From NCBI RefSeq assembly GCF_000720485.1, contig NZ_JOAX01000034.1, positions 1 to 64,000 on the forward strand: 64,000 bases of DNA, read 5' to 3'. The translations under genes were made by a program, and so were the position numbers. This document shows positions 17,021-25,566 of this stretch, piece by piece. The notes under the pieces were generated by a model, which was given only the letters and a program-made list of their open reading frames with translations, was not told where the DNA came from and did not search any database. How positions within the stretch are numbered: position 1 is the stretch's first letter; every line of letters begins with the position of its first letter. The DNA is from Streptomyces ochraceiscleroticus (GTDB taxonomy: Bacteria; Actinomycetota; Actinomycetes; Streptomycetales; Streptomycetaceae).

Positions 17021-18198
17021 GCTACGGACGCCTCCAGCTCGGCATCGATCTTGGCGATGAGGCGCTCCTCGACGTCCGGCAGGCCGATCTGCTGGACCAG
17101 CTCGGCGAAGAAGCCGCGGACCACCAGGCGACGGGCCTCCTCGGCGGGGATGCCGCGGGCCATCAGGTAGAAGAGCTGCTCGTCGTCGAAGCGGCCGGTC
17201 GCCGAGGCGTGGCCCGCGCCGACGATCTCGCCGGTCTCGATCTCCAGGTTCGGCACCGAGTCCACCCGCGCGCCGTCCGTGAGGACGAGGTTGCGGTTGA
17301 GCTCATAGGTGTCCGTACCGGTGGCCGCGGCGCGGATGAGGACGTCGCCGATCCAGACGGCGTGCGCGTCCTGGCCCTGGAGGGCGCCCTTGTAGACGAC
17401 GTTGGAGCGGCAGTTGGCCGCCTCGTGGTCGACGAAGAGGCGGTGCTCCTGGTGCTGGCCGTTGTCGGTGAAGTACAGGCCGTAGAACTCGGCCTCGCCA
17501 CCAGGGGCGGCGTACGTCACGCGGGGGTTCAGCCGGACCAGGTCGCCGCCGAAGGTGACGACCACGGACTTGAAGGAGGCGTCCCGGCCGACCAGGGCGT
17601 TGTGCTGGCCGGCGTGGACCGCGGTGTCGTCCCAGTCCTGGACGGAGACGACGGTGAGCTTCGCGCCGTCGCCGAGGAGGTAGTCGACGTTGGCGGCGAG
17701 CGTGGCGTCACCGGTGTGGTCGATGACGACGACGGCCTCGGCGAAGGCTCCCAGCTCGATGACCTGGTGGCCGTAGGCGACCCCGCCCTCGCCGTGGACG
17801 GCGATGCGGATGGGCTCGCTGAGCACGGTCTCCTTGGGCACGGAGACCACGGAGGCCTTCTCGAAGGAGCTGTACGCCTGCGCCGCGACCCGGTCGATGG
17901 GCTTGCCGGCCTTGCCGACCCGCGCGTCGTCCCGGTCGGCGGTCTCGACCGTCACGCCCTCGGGCGCGTTGATCTCGACCGAGACGCCGCCGGTGGCGGT
18001 GGCGGTGCCGTCGTGGAGGCCCTTCAGGCGCTCCAGCGGCGTGAAGCGCCACTCCTCCTCGCGGCCGTGCGGCACCGGGAAGTCCGCCACGTCGTAGGAC
18101 GGCGGGGCGCTCATCCGGGTGGCGACGGTGGACTCCGCGGCCACCGCGATCGAGCCCGAGGTGGTGGTACCCGCGGGGATGTTCTGAGCCTCAGCCAT
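17017..18198 (-). CDS. sufD: SUF scaffold protein SufD
   Basis: A 393-residue SufD, partner of SufB and SufC. It has the motifs FPVPHGREEEWRFTPLERL near the N-terminus, the parallel beta-helix core, and the conserved C-terminal [32 protein letters not shown]. The ATG at 18198 (MAEAQNIPAG) is preferred; a GTG at 18215 and a TTG at 18228 in the same frame are possible but lack support. The start follows sufB after 83 bp, a gap that contains a small hairpin. The stop overlaps the Rieske gene by four bases. Confidence 0.92.
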   Translation of the reverse strand: MAEAQNIPAGTTTSGSIAVAAESTVATRMSAPPSYDVADFPVPHGREEEWRFTPLERLKGLHDGTATATGGVSVEINAPEGVTVETADRDDARVGKAGKPIDRVAAQAYSSFEKASVVSVPKETVLSEPIRIAVHGEGGVAYGHQVIELGAFAEAVVVIDHTGDATLAANVDYLLGDGAKLTVVSVQDWDDTAVHAGQHNALVGRDASFKSVVVTFGGDLVRLNPRVTYAAPGGEAEFYGLYFTDNGQHQEHRLFVDHEAANCRSNVVYKGALQGQDAHAVWIGDVLIRAAATGTDTYELNRNLVLTDGARVDSVPNLEIETGEIVGAGHASATGRFDDEQLFYLMARGIPAEEARRLVVRGFFAELVQQIGLPDVEERLIAKIDAELEASVA

Positions 18199-18247
18199 GG
18201 CTGTCGTAGTGCTCACTTTCTGGGTCAAGAAGTTTGCTGCGGACGGA

Positions 18248-18270
18248 GGGGGCCGGGCTGCCCGGCCCCC
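18248..18270 (-). promoter_or_regulatory. Hairpin between sufB and sufD
   Basis: Perfect 10-bp arms GGGGGCCGGG and CCCGGCCCCC with a three-base loop lie between the sufB stop (18282) and the sufD start. Without a T-run it is more likely an RNA-stability or partial attenuation element than a terminator, and it could set unequal SufB and SufD levels. Confidence 0.55.
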
Positions 18271-18281
18271 GGGGCGGTCGG

Positions 18282-19703
18282 TCAGCCGACCGAGCCCTCC
18301 ATCTGCAGCTCGATCAGCCGGTTGAGCTCCAGCGCGTACTCCATGGGCAGCTCACGGGCGATCGGCTCGACGAAGCCGCGCACGATCATCGCCATGGCCT
18401 CGTCCTCGGAGAGGCCGCGCGCCATCAGGTAGAAGAGCTGGTCCTCGCTGACCTTGGAGACGGTCGCCTCGTGGCCCATGGACACGTCGTCCTCGCGGAC
18501 GTCCACGTAGGGGTAGGTGTCCGAGCGGGAGATGGTGTCCACCAGCAGGGCGTCGCACAGCACGTTGGACTTGGAGCCCGCCGCGCCCTCGCCGATCTCG
18601 ACCAGGCCGCGGTAGGAGGTCCGGCCACCGCCTCGCGCCACCGACTTGGAGACGATGTTGGAGGAGGTGTTCGGCGCCATGTGGACCATCTTGGAGCCGG
18701 CGTCCTGGTGCTGGCCCTCGCCCGCGAAGGCGATGGACAGCGTCTCGCCCTTGGCGTGCTCGCCCATCAGGTAGACGGCCGGGTACTTCATCGTCACCTT
18801 GGAGCCGAGGTTGCCGTCGACCCACTCCATGGTCGCGCCCTCGTAGGCCACGGCACGCTTGGTGACCAGGTTGTAGACGTTGTTCGACCAGTTCTGGATC
18901 GTCGTGTAGCGGCAGCGGCCGCCCTTCTTGACGATGATCTCCACGACGGCGGAGTGCAGCGAGTCCGACTTGTAGATCGGCGCCGTGCAGCCCTCGACGT
19001 AGTGGACGTAGGCGTCCTCGTCGACGATGATCAGCGTCCGCTCGAACTGGCCCATGTTCTCGGTGTTGATCCGGAAGTAGGCCTGCAGCGGGATGTCGAC
19101 GTGCACGCCCGGGGGCACGTAGATGAACGAGCCGCCGGACCACACCGCGGTGTTCAGCGAGGCGAACTTGTTGTCACCCGCCGGGATCACCGTGCCGAAG
19201 TACTCCTTGAAGAGCTCCGGGTGCTCCTTGAGCGCGGTGTCGGTGTCCAGGAACAGGACGCCCTGCTCCTCCAGGTCCTCGCGGATCTGGTGGTAGACGA
19301 CCTCGGACTCGTACTGCGCGGCGACACCGGCGACCAGGCGCTGCTTCTCCGCCTCCGGGATGCCGAGCTTGTCGTAGGTGTTCTTGATGTCCTCGGGCAG
19401 GTCCTCCCAGCTGGCGGCCTGCTGCTCCGTGGAGCGGACGAAGTACTTGATGTTGTCGAAGTCGATGCCGGAGAGGTCCGAGCCCCAGTTCGGCATGGGC
19501 TTCTTGTCGAAGAGCTTCAGGCCCTTGAGGCGAAGCTTGAGCATCCACTCCGGCTCGTTCTTCTTCGCCGAGATGTCGCGGACGACCTCCTCGGAGAGGC
19601 CGCGCTTGGCGGAAGCGCCGGCGACGTCGGAGTCGGCCCAGCCGTATTCGTAGTTGCCCAGACCCTCGAGCTCAGGGTGAGCAGTCTCCGTGGGGAGCGT
19701 CAT
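18282..19703 (-). CDS. sufB: SUF scaffold protein SufB
   Basis: A 473-residue SufB, the main scaffold on which clusters form. Family marks: [22 protein letters not shown] at the start, [16 protein letters not shown]-like [25 protein letters not shown], the cysteine of EGCTAPIYK, and the C-terminal [39 protein letters not shown]. The ATG at 19703 overlaps the sufR stop by four bases. It is by length and sequence the full family form without an intein, unlike many mycobacterial SufB proteins. Confidence 0.95.
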   Translation of the reverse strand: MTLPTETAHPELEGLGNYEYGWADSDVAGASAKRGLSEEVVRDISAKKNEPEWMLKLRLKGLKLFDKKPMPNWGSDLSGIDFDNIKYFVRSTEQQAASWEDLPEDIKNTYDKLGIPEAEKQRLVAGVAAQYESEVVYHQIREDLEEQGVLFLDTDTALKEHPELFKEYFGTVIPAGDNKFASLNTAVWSGGSFIYVPPGVHVDIPLQAYFRINTENMGQFERTLIIVDEDAYVHYVEGCTAPIYKSDSLHSAVVEIIVKKGGRCRYTTIQNWSNNVYNLVTKRAVAYEGATMEWVDGNLGSKVTMKYPAVYLMGEHAKGETLSIAFAGEGQHQDAGSKMVHMAPNTSSNIVSKSVARGGGRTSYRGLVEIGEGAAGSKSNVLCDALLVDTISRSDTYPYVDVREDDVSMGHEATVSKVSEDQLFYLMARGLSEDEAMAMIVRGFVEPIARELPMEYALELNRLIELQMEGSVG

Positions 19704-20566
19704 GCGGGGTTCCTCCCGGCCGTGCTTGCAGATGCTGTGGTGGTCTTTGTGATGCGGTGGTCGGCCTTGCCGGTGGCCTTCGCCGCCCTGGGAGGGCCCT
19801 GGGCCTTGGGGGCGCCCTGGGCAGTCGCCTTGGGTACGAAGGTCGTGCAGACACCGTCGCCGTGGGCGATGGTGGCAAGACGCTGCACGTGGGTCCCGAG
19901 CAGGCGCGAGAAGACCTCGGTCTCCGCCTCGCACAGCTGAGGGAACTGCTCGGCCACATGGGCGACCGGGCAGTGGTGCTGGCAGAGCTGTTCACCTTGC
20001 TGCAGATGGGGGGCGCTGCGCGCCGTAGCAGCGTACCCGTCCGCGGTCAATGCCTTCGCAAGGGCCGCCGTGCGCTCCTCGGGCGACGCGGCCTCGACCG
20101 CCGAGCGGTACTCCGCCGCCTGGGCCTCCAGCCGGGCGCGGGCGAACTCCGCGACCGCGGCCTCGCCGCGCTCGCCGCCGCCCGCGGCCTGCGCGATCCA
20201 GCGCAGCGCGTCGGAGGCCAGGCTGTCGTATGCCTGGTCGAAGGCGTCCCGGCCGCAGTCGGTCAGCGCGAACGCCTTGGCGGGGCGGCCCCTGGAGCGT
20301 GTGCCGTACACCCGCTTCTCGCGGGGCTCCACGACACCCTCGGCCACGAGGGCGTCGAGATGGCGGCGGACGGCGGCCTGGGTCAGCTCCAGCCGGAGCG
20401 CCAGCTCGGCGGCGGTGGAGGGGCCATGGTCCAGAATGGAGCGCGCCACGCGATTCCGCGTGCCGTGCGCCTCGTCCTGGGCGGTGACCTGCGCAGAGGC
20501 GGAGGTCACCGGCCCGGCGGCCGGAGTGGCCGCGGGAACCTGTCGATCCTCGCTCGCGTATTTCAC
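19700..20566 (-). CDS. sufR: Iron-sulfur repressor SufR
   Basis: A 288-residue regulator with an N-terminal winged helix ([40 protein letters not shown]) and a C-terminal cysteine set C-x3-C-x12-C in [20 protein letters not shown] (about residues 195-212), the expected ligands of a [4Fe-4S] cluster. It represses the suf operon when clusters are sufficient. The GTG at 20566 is chosen; the frame also has a TTG at 20602, but the operator CAAC-N6-GTTG sits exactly at the GTG and would then be inside the gene. sufB follows with a four-base overlap. After residue 240 there is an unusual Lys/Ala/Thr-rich tail. Confidence 0.88.
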   Translation of the reverse strand: MKYASEDRQVPAATPAAGPVTSASAQVTAQDEAHGTRNRVARSILDHGPSTAAELALRLELTQAAVRRHLDALVAEGVVEPREKRVYGTRSRGRPAKAFALTDCGRDAFDQAYDSLASDALRWIAQAAGGGERGEAAVAEFARARLEAQAAEYRSAVEAASPEERTAALAKALTADGYAATARSAPHLQQGEQLCQHHCPVAHVAEQFPQLCEAETEVFSRLLGTHVQRLATIAHGDGVCTTFVPKATAQGAPKAQGPPRAAKATGKADHRITKTTTASASTAGRNPA

Positions 20567-20579
20567 AACGACATTGTTG
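20566..20579. promoter_or_regulatory. SufR operator CAAC-N6-GTTG
   Basis: CAAC (20566-20569) and GTTG (20576-20579) with six bases between them form the palindrome known as the SufR site in cyanobacteria and, as I recall, in Streptomyces avermitilis. Its edge touches the first base of the sufR GTG codon. A repressor bound here would cover the transcription start of a short-leader or leaderless message. Confidence 0.85.
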
Positions 20580-20751
20580 CGTAATTCTTCAGACCAGGAC
20601 AAGCCTCACTGGTACACGGCCGTGGTGGCCTCTATCACTTAGGGGAACCTAAGTGCAAGGCCGCCGCGCGTCGGACACAAGGCCCGCCTCGCGTCGGGTA
20701 CGCGGGAGCCCCCGTGGGAACCGAGGGGTGCGCCTTCGTAGACTGCGGGTC

Positions 20752-21714
20752 ATGCGCAGCACCTCCCCGGGGGACGTCCCCCGGACCCCCGGGCGCGAGC
20801 CCGCCGTCGAGGTCACGGGCCTGGTCAAGCGGTACGGCAGCAAGACCGCCGTGGACGGCCTGGACCTCACCGTCGCCCGCGGCACCGTCACCGCCGTCCT
20901 CGGCCCGAACGGCGCCGGCAAGACCACCACCGTCGAGACCTGCGAGGGGTACCGCCGCGCCGACGCCGGCACCGTCCGCGTCCTCGGCCTGGACCCCGTC
21001 GCCGACGCCGCCGCGCTGCGCCCCCGTATCGGCGTGATGCTGCAGTCCGGCGGCGTGTACGCGGGCGCCCGCGCCGAGGAGATGCTGCGGCACACCGCGT
21101 CCCTGCACGCCCACCCCGTCGACGTGGACGTCCTGATCGAGCGCCTCGGCCTGGACTCCTGCGGCCGGACCACCTACCGGCGGCTCTCCGGCGGCCAGCA
21201 GCAGCGCCTTGCGCTCGCCATGGCCGTCGTCGGCCGCCCCGAGCTGGTCTTCCTGGACGAGCCGACCGCGGGCCTGGACCCGCAGGCCCGCCGCGCCACC
21301 TGGGACCTCGTGCGCGAGCTGCGTACGGACGGCGTCAGCGTCGTGCTGACCACGCACTTCATGGACGAGGCCGAGCAGCTCGCCGACGATGTCGCGATCA
21401 TCGATGGCGGCCGGGTCATCGCCCAGGGGAGCCCCGAGACGCTGTGCAAGGGGGGCGCGGAGAACACGCTGCGCTTCACGGGGCGGCCGGGTCTGGACCT
21501 CGCCTCGCTCCTGAAGGCGCTGCCGGCCGGCTGCGCGGCGGCCGAGCTGACGCCCGGCGCGTACCGGGTCAACGGCACGATCGACCCGCAGCTGCTGGCC
21601 ACCGTCACCTCTTGGTGCGCGCAGAACGGCGTGCTGCCGGACCGCATAGCGGTCGAGCGGCACACCCTGGAGGACGTCTTCCTGGAGCTCACAGGCAAGG
21701 AGCTGCGCGCATGA
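20752..21714 (+). CDS. ABC transporter ATP-binding protein
   Basis: A 320-residue ATPase of the ABC-2 drug/daunorubicin export type. It has Walker A GPNGAGKTTT, signature LSGGQQQRLALA, Walker B LVFLDEPTAGLDPQ and H-loop TTHFMDEAEQLADDVAIIDGGRV, with a C-terminal extension of about 80 residues typical of this subfamily. The ATG at 20752 precedes the domain by about 20 residues. The stop overlaps the permease start (ATGA). It is divergent from sufR. The substrate is unknown. Confidence 0.9.
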   Translation: MRSTSPGDVPRTPGREPAVEVTGLVKRYGSKTAVDGLDLTVARGTVTAVLGPNGAGKTTTVETCEGYRRADAGTVRVLGLDPVADAAALRPRIGVMLQSGGVYAGARAEEMLRHTASLHAHPVDVDVLIERLGLDSCGRTTYRRLSGGQQQRLALAMAVVGRPELVFLDEPTAGLDPQARRATWDLVRELRTDGVSVVLTTHFMDEAEQLADDVAIIDGGRVIAQGSPETLCKGGAENTLRFTGRPGLDLASLLKALPAGCAAAELTPGAYRVNGTIDPQLLATVTSWCAQNGVLPDRIAVERHTLEDVFLELTGKELRA

Positions 21715-22484
21715 GTACGACCACGGGTGTCTTCACCCCGAAGCCGGGCGCGGCGCCGCTGTCCCGGATGATCCGCGCGCAGGCCCTCCTCGAGACGAAG
21801 ATGCTGCTGCGCAATGGGGAGCAGCTCCTGCTGACCGTCGTCATCCCGACGCTGCTGCTGGTGCTGTTCTCCGCCGTCGACATCGTGGACACAGGGTCCG
21901 GCAAGGCCGTCGACTTCCTCGCCCCCGGCATCCTCGCGCTCGCCGTGATGTCCACCGCCTTCACCGGGCAGGCCATCGCCACCGGATTCGAGCGGCGCTA
22001 CGGAGTGCTCAAGCGGCTCGGCGCCTCGCCGCTCCCCCGCTGGGCGCTGATGACCGCCAAGACCTGCTCCGTGCTGGTCACGGAGGTCCTGCAGATCGTG
22101 CTGCTGACCGTGGTCGCCTTCGCGCTGGGCTGGTCGCCGCACGGCAATCCCGTCTGGGTCGTGCTGCTGCTGATTCTCGGTACCGCGGCCTTCTCCGGGC
22201 TCGGCCTCCTCATGGCCGGCACGCTCAAGGCCGAGGCCACGCTCGCCGCGGCCAACCTGGTCTTCCTGCTCCTTCTGGTCGGCGGCGGCGTCATCGTCCC
22301 GCTGGAGAAGTTCCCCGGCGCCCTGCAGTCCGTACTGGAGCTGCTGCCGATCTCGGCGCTCTCGGACGGGCTGCGCGACGTCCTCCAGCACGGCCGGGGG
22401 CTCCCCCTGGCCGACCTCGGCATCCTCGCGGTCTGGACGGTACTGGGGCTGGGCGCGGCGGCGCGGTTCTTCCGCTGGGAGTGA
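21711..22484 (+). CDS. ABC-2 type exporter permease
   Basis: A 257-residue membrane protein with about six hydrophobic segments, e.g. LLLTVVIPTLLLVLF, FLAPGILALAVMSTAF, VLVTEVLQIVLLTVVAFALGW, VWVVLLLILGTAAFSGLGLLMAG and LVFLLLLVGGGVIV. The layout and the GFERRYGVLKRLGASPLPRW loop are those of ABC-2 exporters. It is translationally coupled to the ATPase gene before it. The pair lies just upstream of ctaA, a neighbour order common in Streptomyces, but no direct link to haem is shown by the sequence. Confidence 0.88.
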   Translation: MSTTTGVFTPKPGAAPLSRMIRAQALLETKMLLRNGEQLLLTVVIPTLLLVLFSAVDIVDTGSGKAVDFLAPGILALAVMSTAFTGQAIATGFERRYGVLKRLGASPLPRWALMTAKTCSVLVTEVLQIVLLTVVAFALGWSPHGNPVWVVLLLILGTAAFSGLGLLMAGTLKAEATLAAANLVFLLLLVGGGVIVPLEKFPGALQSVLELLPISALSDGLRDVLQHGRGLPLADLGILAVWTVLGLGAAARFFRWE

Positions 22485-22576
22485 CCCGGGCGACGTCCCC
22501 GGACACGCCGCGTGCCCCTGGGGACACGGTACGCACCGTTTCGCACCCCTCGTGAAAAGGCGCACAAGCCGCCGCC

Positions 22577-22588
22577 TACGATGAGCCC
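22577..22588 (+). promoter_or_regulatory. Candidate -10 of a leaderless ctaA message
   Basis: TACGAT at 22577-22582 lies six bases before the GTG of ctaA. This spacing is what a leaderless transcript starting at the GTG would need. No convincing -35 was found 17-18 bp upstream. Confidence 0.4.
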
Positions 22589-23578
22589 GTGCCGAATTCG
22601 CTGAATCCCCTGGAGCAGATCGCCCGTCGCTGGCAGCCGTCGGCTGCCTTCGTGCGACGTGCCGCGCTCGCCACGGTCGTCATGGCCGTCGTCATCGTCG
22701 TGACCGGCGGCGCGGTCCGGCTCACCCAGTCGGGTCTGGGCTGCTCCACGTGGCCGCAGTGCACCCCCGGCAGCCTCACGCCGACCCACGAGATGGGCAT
22801 CAACGGCATCATCGAGTTCGGCAACCGCCTGCTCACCTACGTGCTGTGCGCGGTCGTCGGCCTCTTCATCATCGCCGCCCGCGCCCGGCACCCCCGGCGC
22901 CGCTCGCTCACCCGGCTCGGCTGGGCGCAGTTCTGGGTGGTCATGGGCAATGCCGTGGTCGGCGGCATCACCGTGCTGACCGGCCTGAACCCGTACATCG
23001 TCAGCGCGCACTTCCTGGTGTCGACGGCGCTGCTCACGGTGGCGGTGGTCTCGTGGCGGCGGGCGTCCGAGGGCGACGCGGAGCCGCGGGACCTGGTCGC
23101 CCGGCCGGTCCGCCAGCTCTCCTGGCTGCTGGTGCTGGCCACCGCGGCGCTCACCCTGATCGGCACGGTCGTCACGGGCGCCGGCCCGCACGCGGGTGAC
23201 GCGCGCAAGGTGCACCGAATCCCGCTGGACTGGCAGGAGATCACCCAGCTCCACGTGGACTTCGTGTACATCGTGGTCGGCCTGAGCATCGCCCTGTGGT
23301 TCACGCTGCGTGCGGTCAAGGCGCCCGCGGCGCCGCGCCGGATGCTCCTGGAGCTCTTCGGCTGCCTCGCGTTCCAGGGCGTCATCGGCTACGTGCAGTA
23401 CTTCACCCACCTGCCCGAGCTGGTCGTGGGCATCCACATGCTCGGCTCGACGCTGGTGTGGATCTGTGTGCTGCGGGTCTTCCTCTCGCTGCGCGAGCGC
23501 GGCCCGCTGACGGCCGTTCCGGCCCCCGCCGGGGCCCAGGAGCCCACCGACGCCCCCAAGGCCGCCACGACGGCCTGA
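22589..23578 (+). CDS. ctaA: Haem A synthase CtaA (COX15 family)
   Basis: A 329-residue membrane enzyme that oxidises haem O to haem A for cytochrome aa3 oxidase. Eight hydrophobic segments are visible. Conserved residues include the cysteine pair in GLGCSTWPQCTPGS, the glutamate in HEMGINGIIEFGNRLL, and histidines in SAHFLVSTALL, LHVDFVYIVVGL and VGIHMLGSTLVW. Two-cysteine N-terminal loops are the Bacillus/actinobacterial type. Start is GTG at 22589, probably leaderless. A Pro/Ala-rich tail follows the last helix. ctaB, the preceding pathway step, lies 0.6 kb away on the other strand. Confidence 0.92.
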   Translation: MPNSLNPLEQIARRWQPSAAFVRRAALATVVMAVVIVVTGGAVRLTQSGLGCSTWPQCTPGSLTPTHEMGINGIIEFGNRLLTYVLCAVVGLFIIAARARHPRRRSLTRLGWAQFWVVMGNAVVGGITVLTGLNPYIVSAHFLVSTALLTVAVVSWRRASEGDAEPRDLVARPVRQLSWLLVLATAALTLIGTVVTGAGPHAGDARKVHRIPLDWQEITQLHVDFVYIVVGLSIALWFTLRAVKAPAAPRRMLLELFGCLAFQGVIGYVQYFTHLPELVVGIHMLGSTLVWICVLRVFLSLRERGPLTAVPAPAGAQEPTDAPKAATTA

Positions 23579-23625
23579 GGCGCCTTCCCGCGCCTTTCAC
23601 GCAAAGCCCGTCGGCTTCACACGAC

Positions 23626-23669
23626 ATGAGCCCGCCGGCACGGTCCGAGGACCGTGCCGGCGGGCTCAT
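23626..23669. terminator. 44-bp near-perfect palindrome between convergent genes
   Basis: Arms of 21 bp (23626-23646 and 23649-23669) are exact reverse complements with only two bases between them. It lies between the convergent ctaA gene and the 115-residue gene at 23700 and can terminate both. Confidence 0.85.
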
Positions 23670-23699
23670 TGCATACGGCGGCTGCCGTCAGTCGTACCG

Positions 23700-24047
23700 T
23701 CAGTCGTTGGACGGTCCGCCCACCTGGAGGCCGGCCATCCGCGACCACTCGTAGCGGCCGGTGCGCACCTTGGCGGCCAGCTCGCCGTCGAAGTCGTCGT
23801 GCAGGGTGATGCCCGCCTTCTCGGCGCCCTTCTTGGCGGCCTCGTACGAGCGGGCGACGAGGTTGCCCCACTCACCGTTGGCGCCGACCAGGGCGACCCG
23901 GGTGCGGCCCCGTCCTATGTGGGCCAGCTGGCCCTCGGCGCTGCCGCCGTGGCTCCTGGCGAAAGCCTGCATCTCCCGGGCGAGCTTGGCGGCCTGCTTC
24001 TCGGAGCGCTTGTCCAGCCGCTCGTCCGCCTGCGTGGTCTCTGACAT
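23700..24047 (-). CDS. Small conserved protein of unknown function
   Basis: A 115-residue soluble protein. The N-terminal 50 residues are charged and helical (DERLDKRSEKQAAKLAREMQAFARSH), followed by IGRGRTRVALVGANGEWGNLVARSYEAAKKGAEKAGI, and it ends GRYEWSRMAGLQVGGPSND. I do not recognise a named domain. It starts at ATG 24047; a 12-bp palindrome TACCGATCGGTA sits 11 bp upstream (24058-24069). It is convergent with ctaA and separated from ctaB by a hairpin. The protein is of a kind widely conserved in Streptomyces. Confidence 0.72.
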   Translation of the reverse strand: MSETTQADERLDKRSEKQAAKLAREMQAFARSHGGSAEGQLAHIGRGRTRVALVGANGEWGNLVARSYEAAKKGAEKAGITLHDDFDGELAAKVRTGRYEWSRMAGLQVGGPSND

Positions 24048-24085
24048 GGCCGCATGCTACCGATCGGTAAGCGCCGCACGGAAGA

Positions 24086-24127
24086 AGGCCGCCGTGACCT
24101 CCCGTATGGGATCGGTCACGACGGCCT
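24086..24127 (-). terminator. Hairpin downstream of ctaB
   Basis: Arms AGGCCGCCGTGACC (24086-24099) and GGTCACGACGGCCT (24114-24127) match at 13 of 14 positions. The hairpin begins 39 bp after the ctaB stop on the minus strand and is a likely terminator. Confidence 0.65.
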
Positions 24128-24166
24128 CTCAGGGGCGCCCTCGTCCGCGGGCCGCGCGAAAGCGTG

Positions 24167-25123
24167 TCAGCGCAGGAAGGGATCGACCGCGACGGCCACG
24201 AAGAGCAGCGACACGTACGTGATCGACCAGTGGAAGAGCCGCATCTCCTTGAGCTTGGCGCCCGTGATCTCGGCCTTGGCGCGGGCCTGCAGGCCGTGCG
24301 CCTCCTTCAGCCAGAAGGCACCGCACAGGACCGCGACCACCGTGTAGAACCAGCCGGTGTAGCCCAGCGGCTGCAGCAGCAGCGACACGCCGACCATCAC
24401 CCAGCTGTAGAGCACGATCTGCCGCGCGACCACCTTGTTCGAGGCGAGGACCGGGAGCATCGGCACGCCGACGCGCGCGTAGTCCTCCTTCACCTTCATG
24501 GACAGCGGCCAGTAGTGCGGCGGCGTCCAGAAGAACATCACCAGGAAGAGGATGACCGGCGCCCAGGACATCGAGTTGGTCACGGACGACCAGCCGATGA
24601 GGACCGGCAGGCAGCCGGCGATGCCGCCCCAGACGATGTTCTGCGAGGTGCGGCGCTTCAGGATCATCGTGTAGACGACCACGTAGAAGAGCAGCGCGCC
24701 CAGGGAGAGCCATGCGGACAGCCAGTTGACGGTCAGTCCGAAGAGGAGCGTGGAGATCACCGCGAGCGAGACGCCGAAGACCAGGCACTCGCGCGGGCTG
24801 ACCATCCCGGTGACCAGTGGACGCTGCGACGTGCGGTCCATCAGCGCGTCGATGTCGCGGTCGATGTACATGTTGAGCGCGTTGGCGCCGCCGGCCGAGA
24901 GGTAGCCGCCCACGCAGGTGAGGAGCACCAGCGTCAGGTCGGGCACGCCCTGTTCGGCGAGGAACATCACCGGAACAGTGGTGATGAGCAGCAGCTCAAT
25001 GATCCGCGGCTTGGTGAGCGCCACGAATGCCTTGAGCCGGGCCCCGAACGGCCGGTCGCCGGAACCGGAACTCCCTGCGCTCGCAGAGAGCGCCCCCGCA
25101 GGACGGGATTCGACGGCCGTCAC
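24167..25123 (-). CDS. ctaB: Protoheme IX farnesyltransferase (haem O synthase)
   Basis: A 318-residue UbiA-type prenyltransferase that adds farnesyl to haem B, giving haem O, the substrate of CtaA. The aspartate-rich site is [20 protein letters not shown] (about residues 78-97), with the second loop [12 protein letters not shown]. Opening motif [26 protein letters not shown] and about eight membrane segments follow the family. GTG at 25123 is chosen because it follows CAGGGGTG and the upstream open frame to 25399 is low complexity. Divergent from tkt. Confidence 0.92.
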   Translation of the reverse strand: MTAVESRPAGALSASAGSSGSGDRPFGARLKAFVALTKPRIIELLLITTVPVMFLAEQGVPDLTLVLLTCVGGYLSAGGANALNMYIDRDIDALMDRTSQRPLVTGMVSPRECLVFGVSLAVISTLLFGLTVNWLSAWLSLGALLFYVVVYTMILKRRTSQNIVWGGIAGCLPVLIGWSSVTNSMSWAPVILFLVMFFWTPPHYWPLSMKVKEDYARVGVPMLPVLASNKVVARQIVLYSWVMVGVSLLLQPLGYTGWFYTVVAVLCGAFWLKEAHGLQARAKAEITGAKLKEMRLFHWSITYVSLLFVAVAVDPFLR

Positions 25124-25566
25124 GCACACCCCTGAAGTAACTTCTGCGGCTTGCGCCGCGGAGATAAGGCCAGCAAGCACATTCGGGCAGTGAAGGCCCG
25201 GTGAAGACTTGCGCGTACCACGCCACTCTAGACGTTGGGGATAGCGCGATCTTCGCGGGGGTGGGTTCGTGTTGGCGCAGCGCGGGCCGGAAGGAATCAC
25301 ACCCGAGTGCCCGGACACGCGGACGTTCAGCGGGCGAAAGGGGGCACCGGACGGCAGTCTGAACCCAGCGTCGACACCCGGTGTCTCCTGGGCGTTCACC
25401 TGCTCATTCGGGCGCTCGTTCGGGGTCCTGAAAACTCATGTGTTGCAGGTGACGGCAAGCGGGGTTCCGGCGGAAAAATGCGGCTCCCGCGAAGGTAGGC
25501 TCGACAGCGTCCGAGGGCATTTCCGACCCCCGGCATTCGACATGTGGAGAGGAGCCCTGACCCAGG
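25124..25566. other. Divergent intergenic region ctaB / tkt
   Basis: A gene-free stretch of 443 bp. It must hold the promoters of ctaB and of the tkt operon. TAGGCT at 25496-25501 is a possible -10 for tkt, but no good -35 accompanies it. The tkt ribosome binding site GAGAGGAG ends about 12 bases before its GTG. No repeat or RNA element was recognised. Confidence 0.4.

Noticed and set aside
20567..20602. TTG start for sufR at 20602
   Set aside because: It would put the operator inside the gene; the GTG at 20566 fits better.
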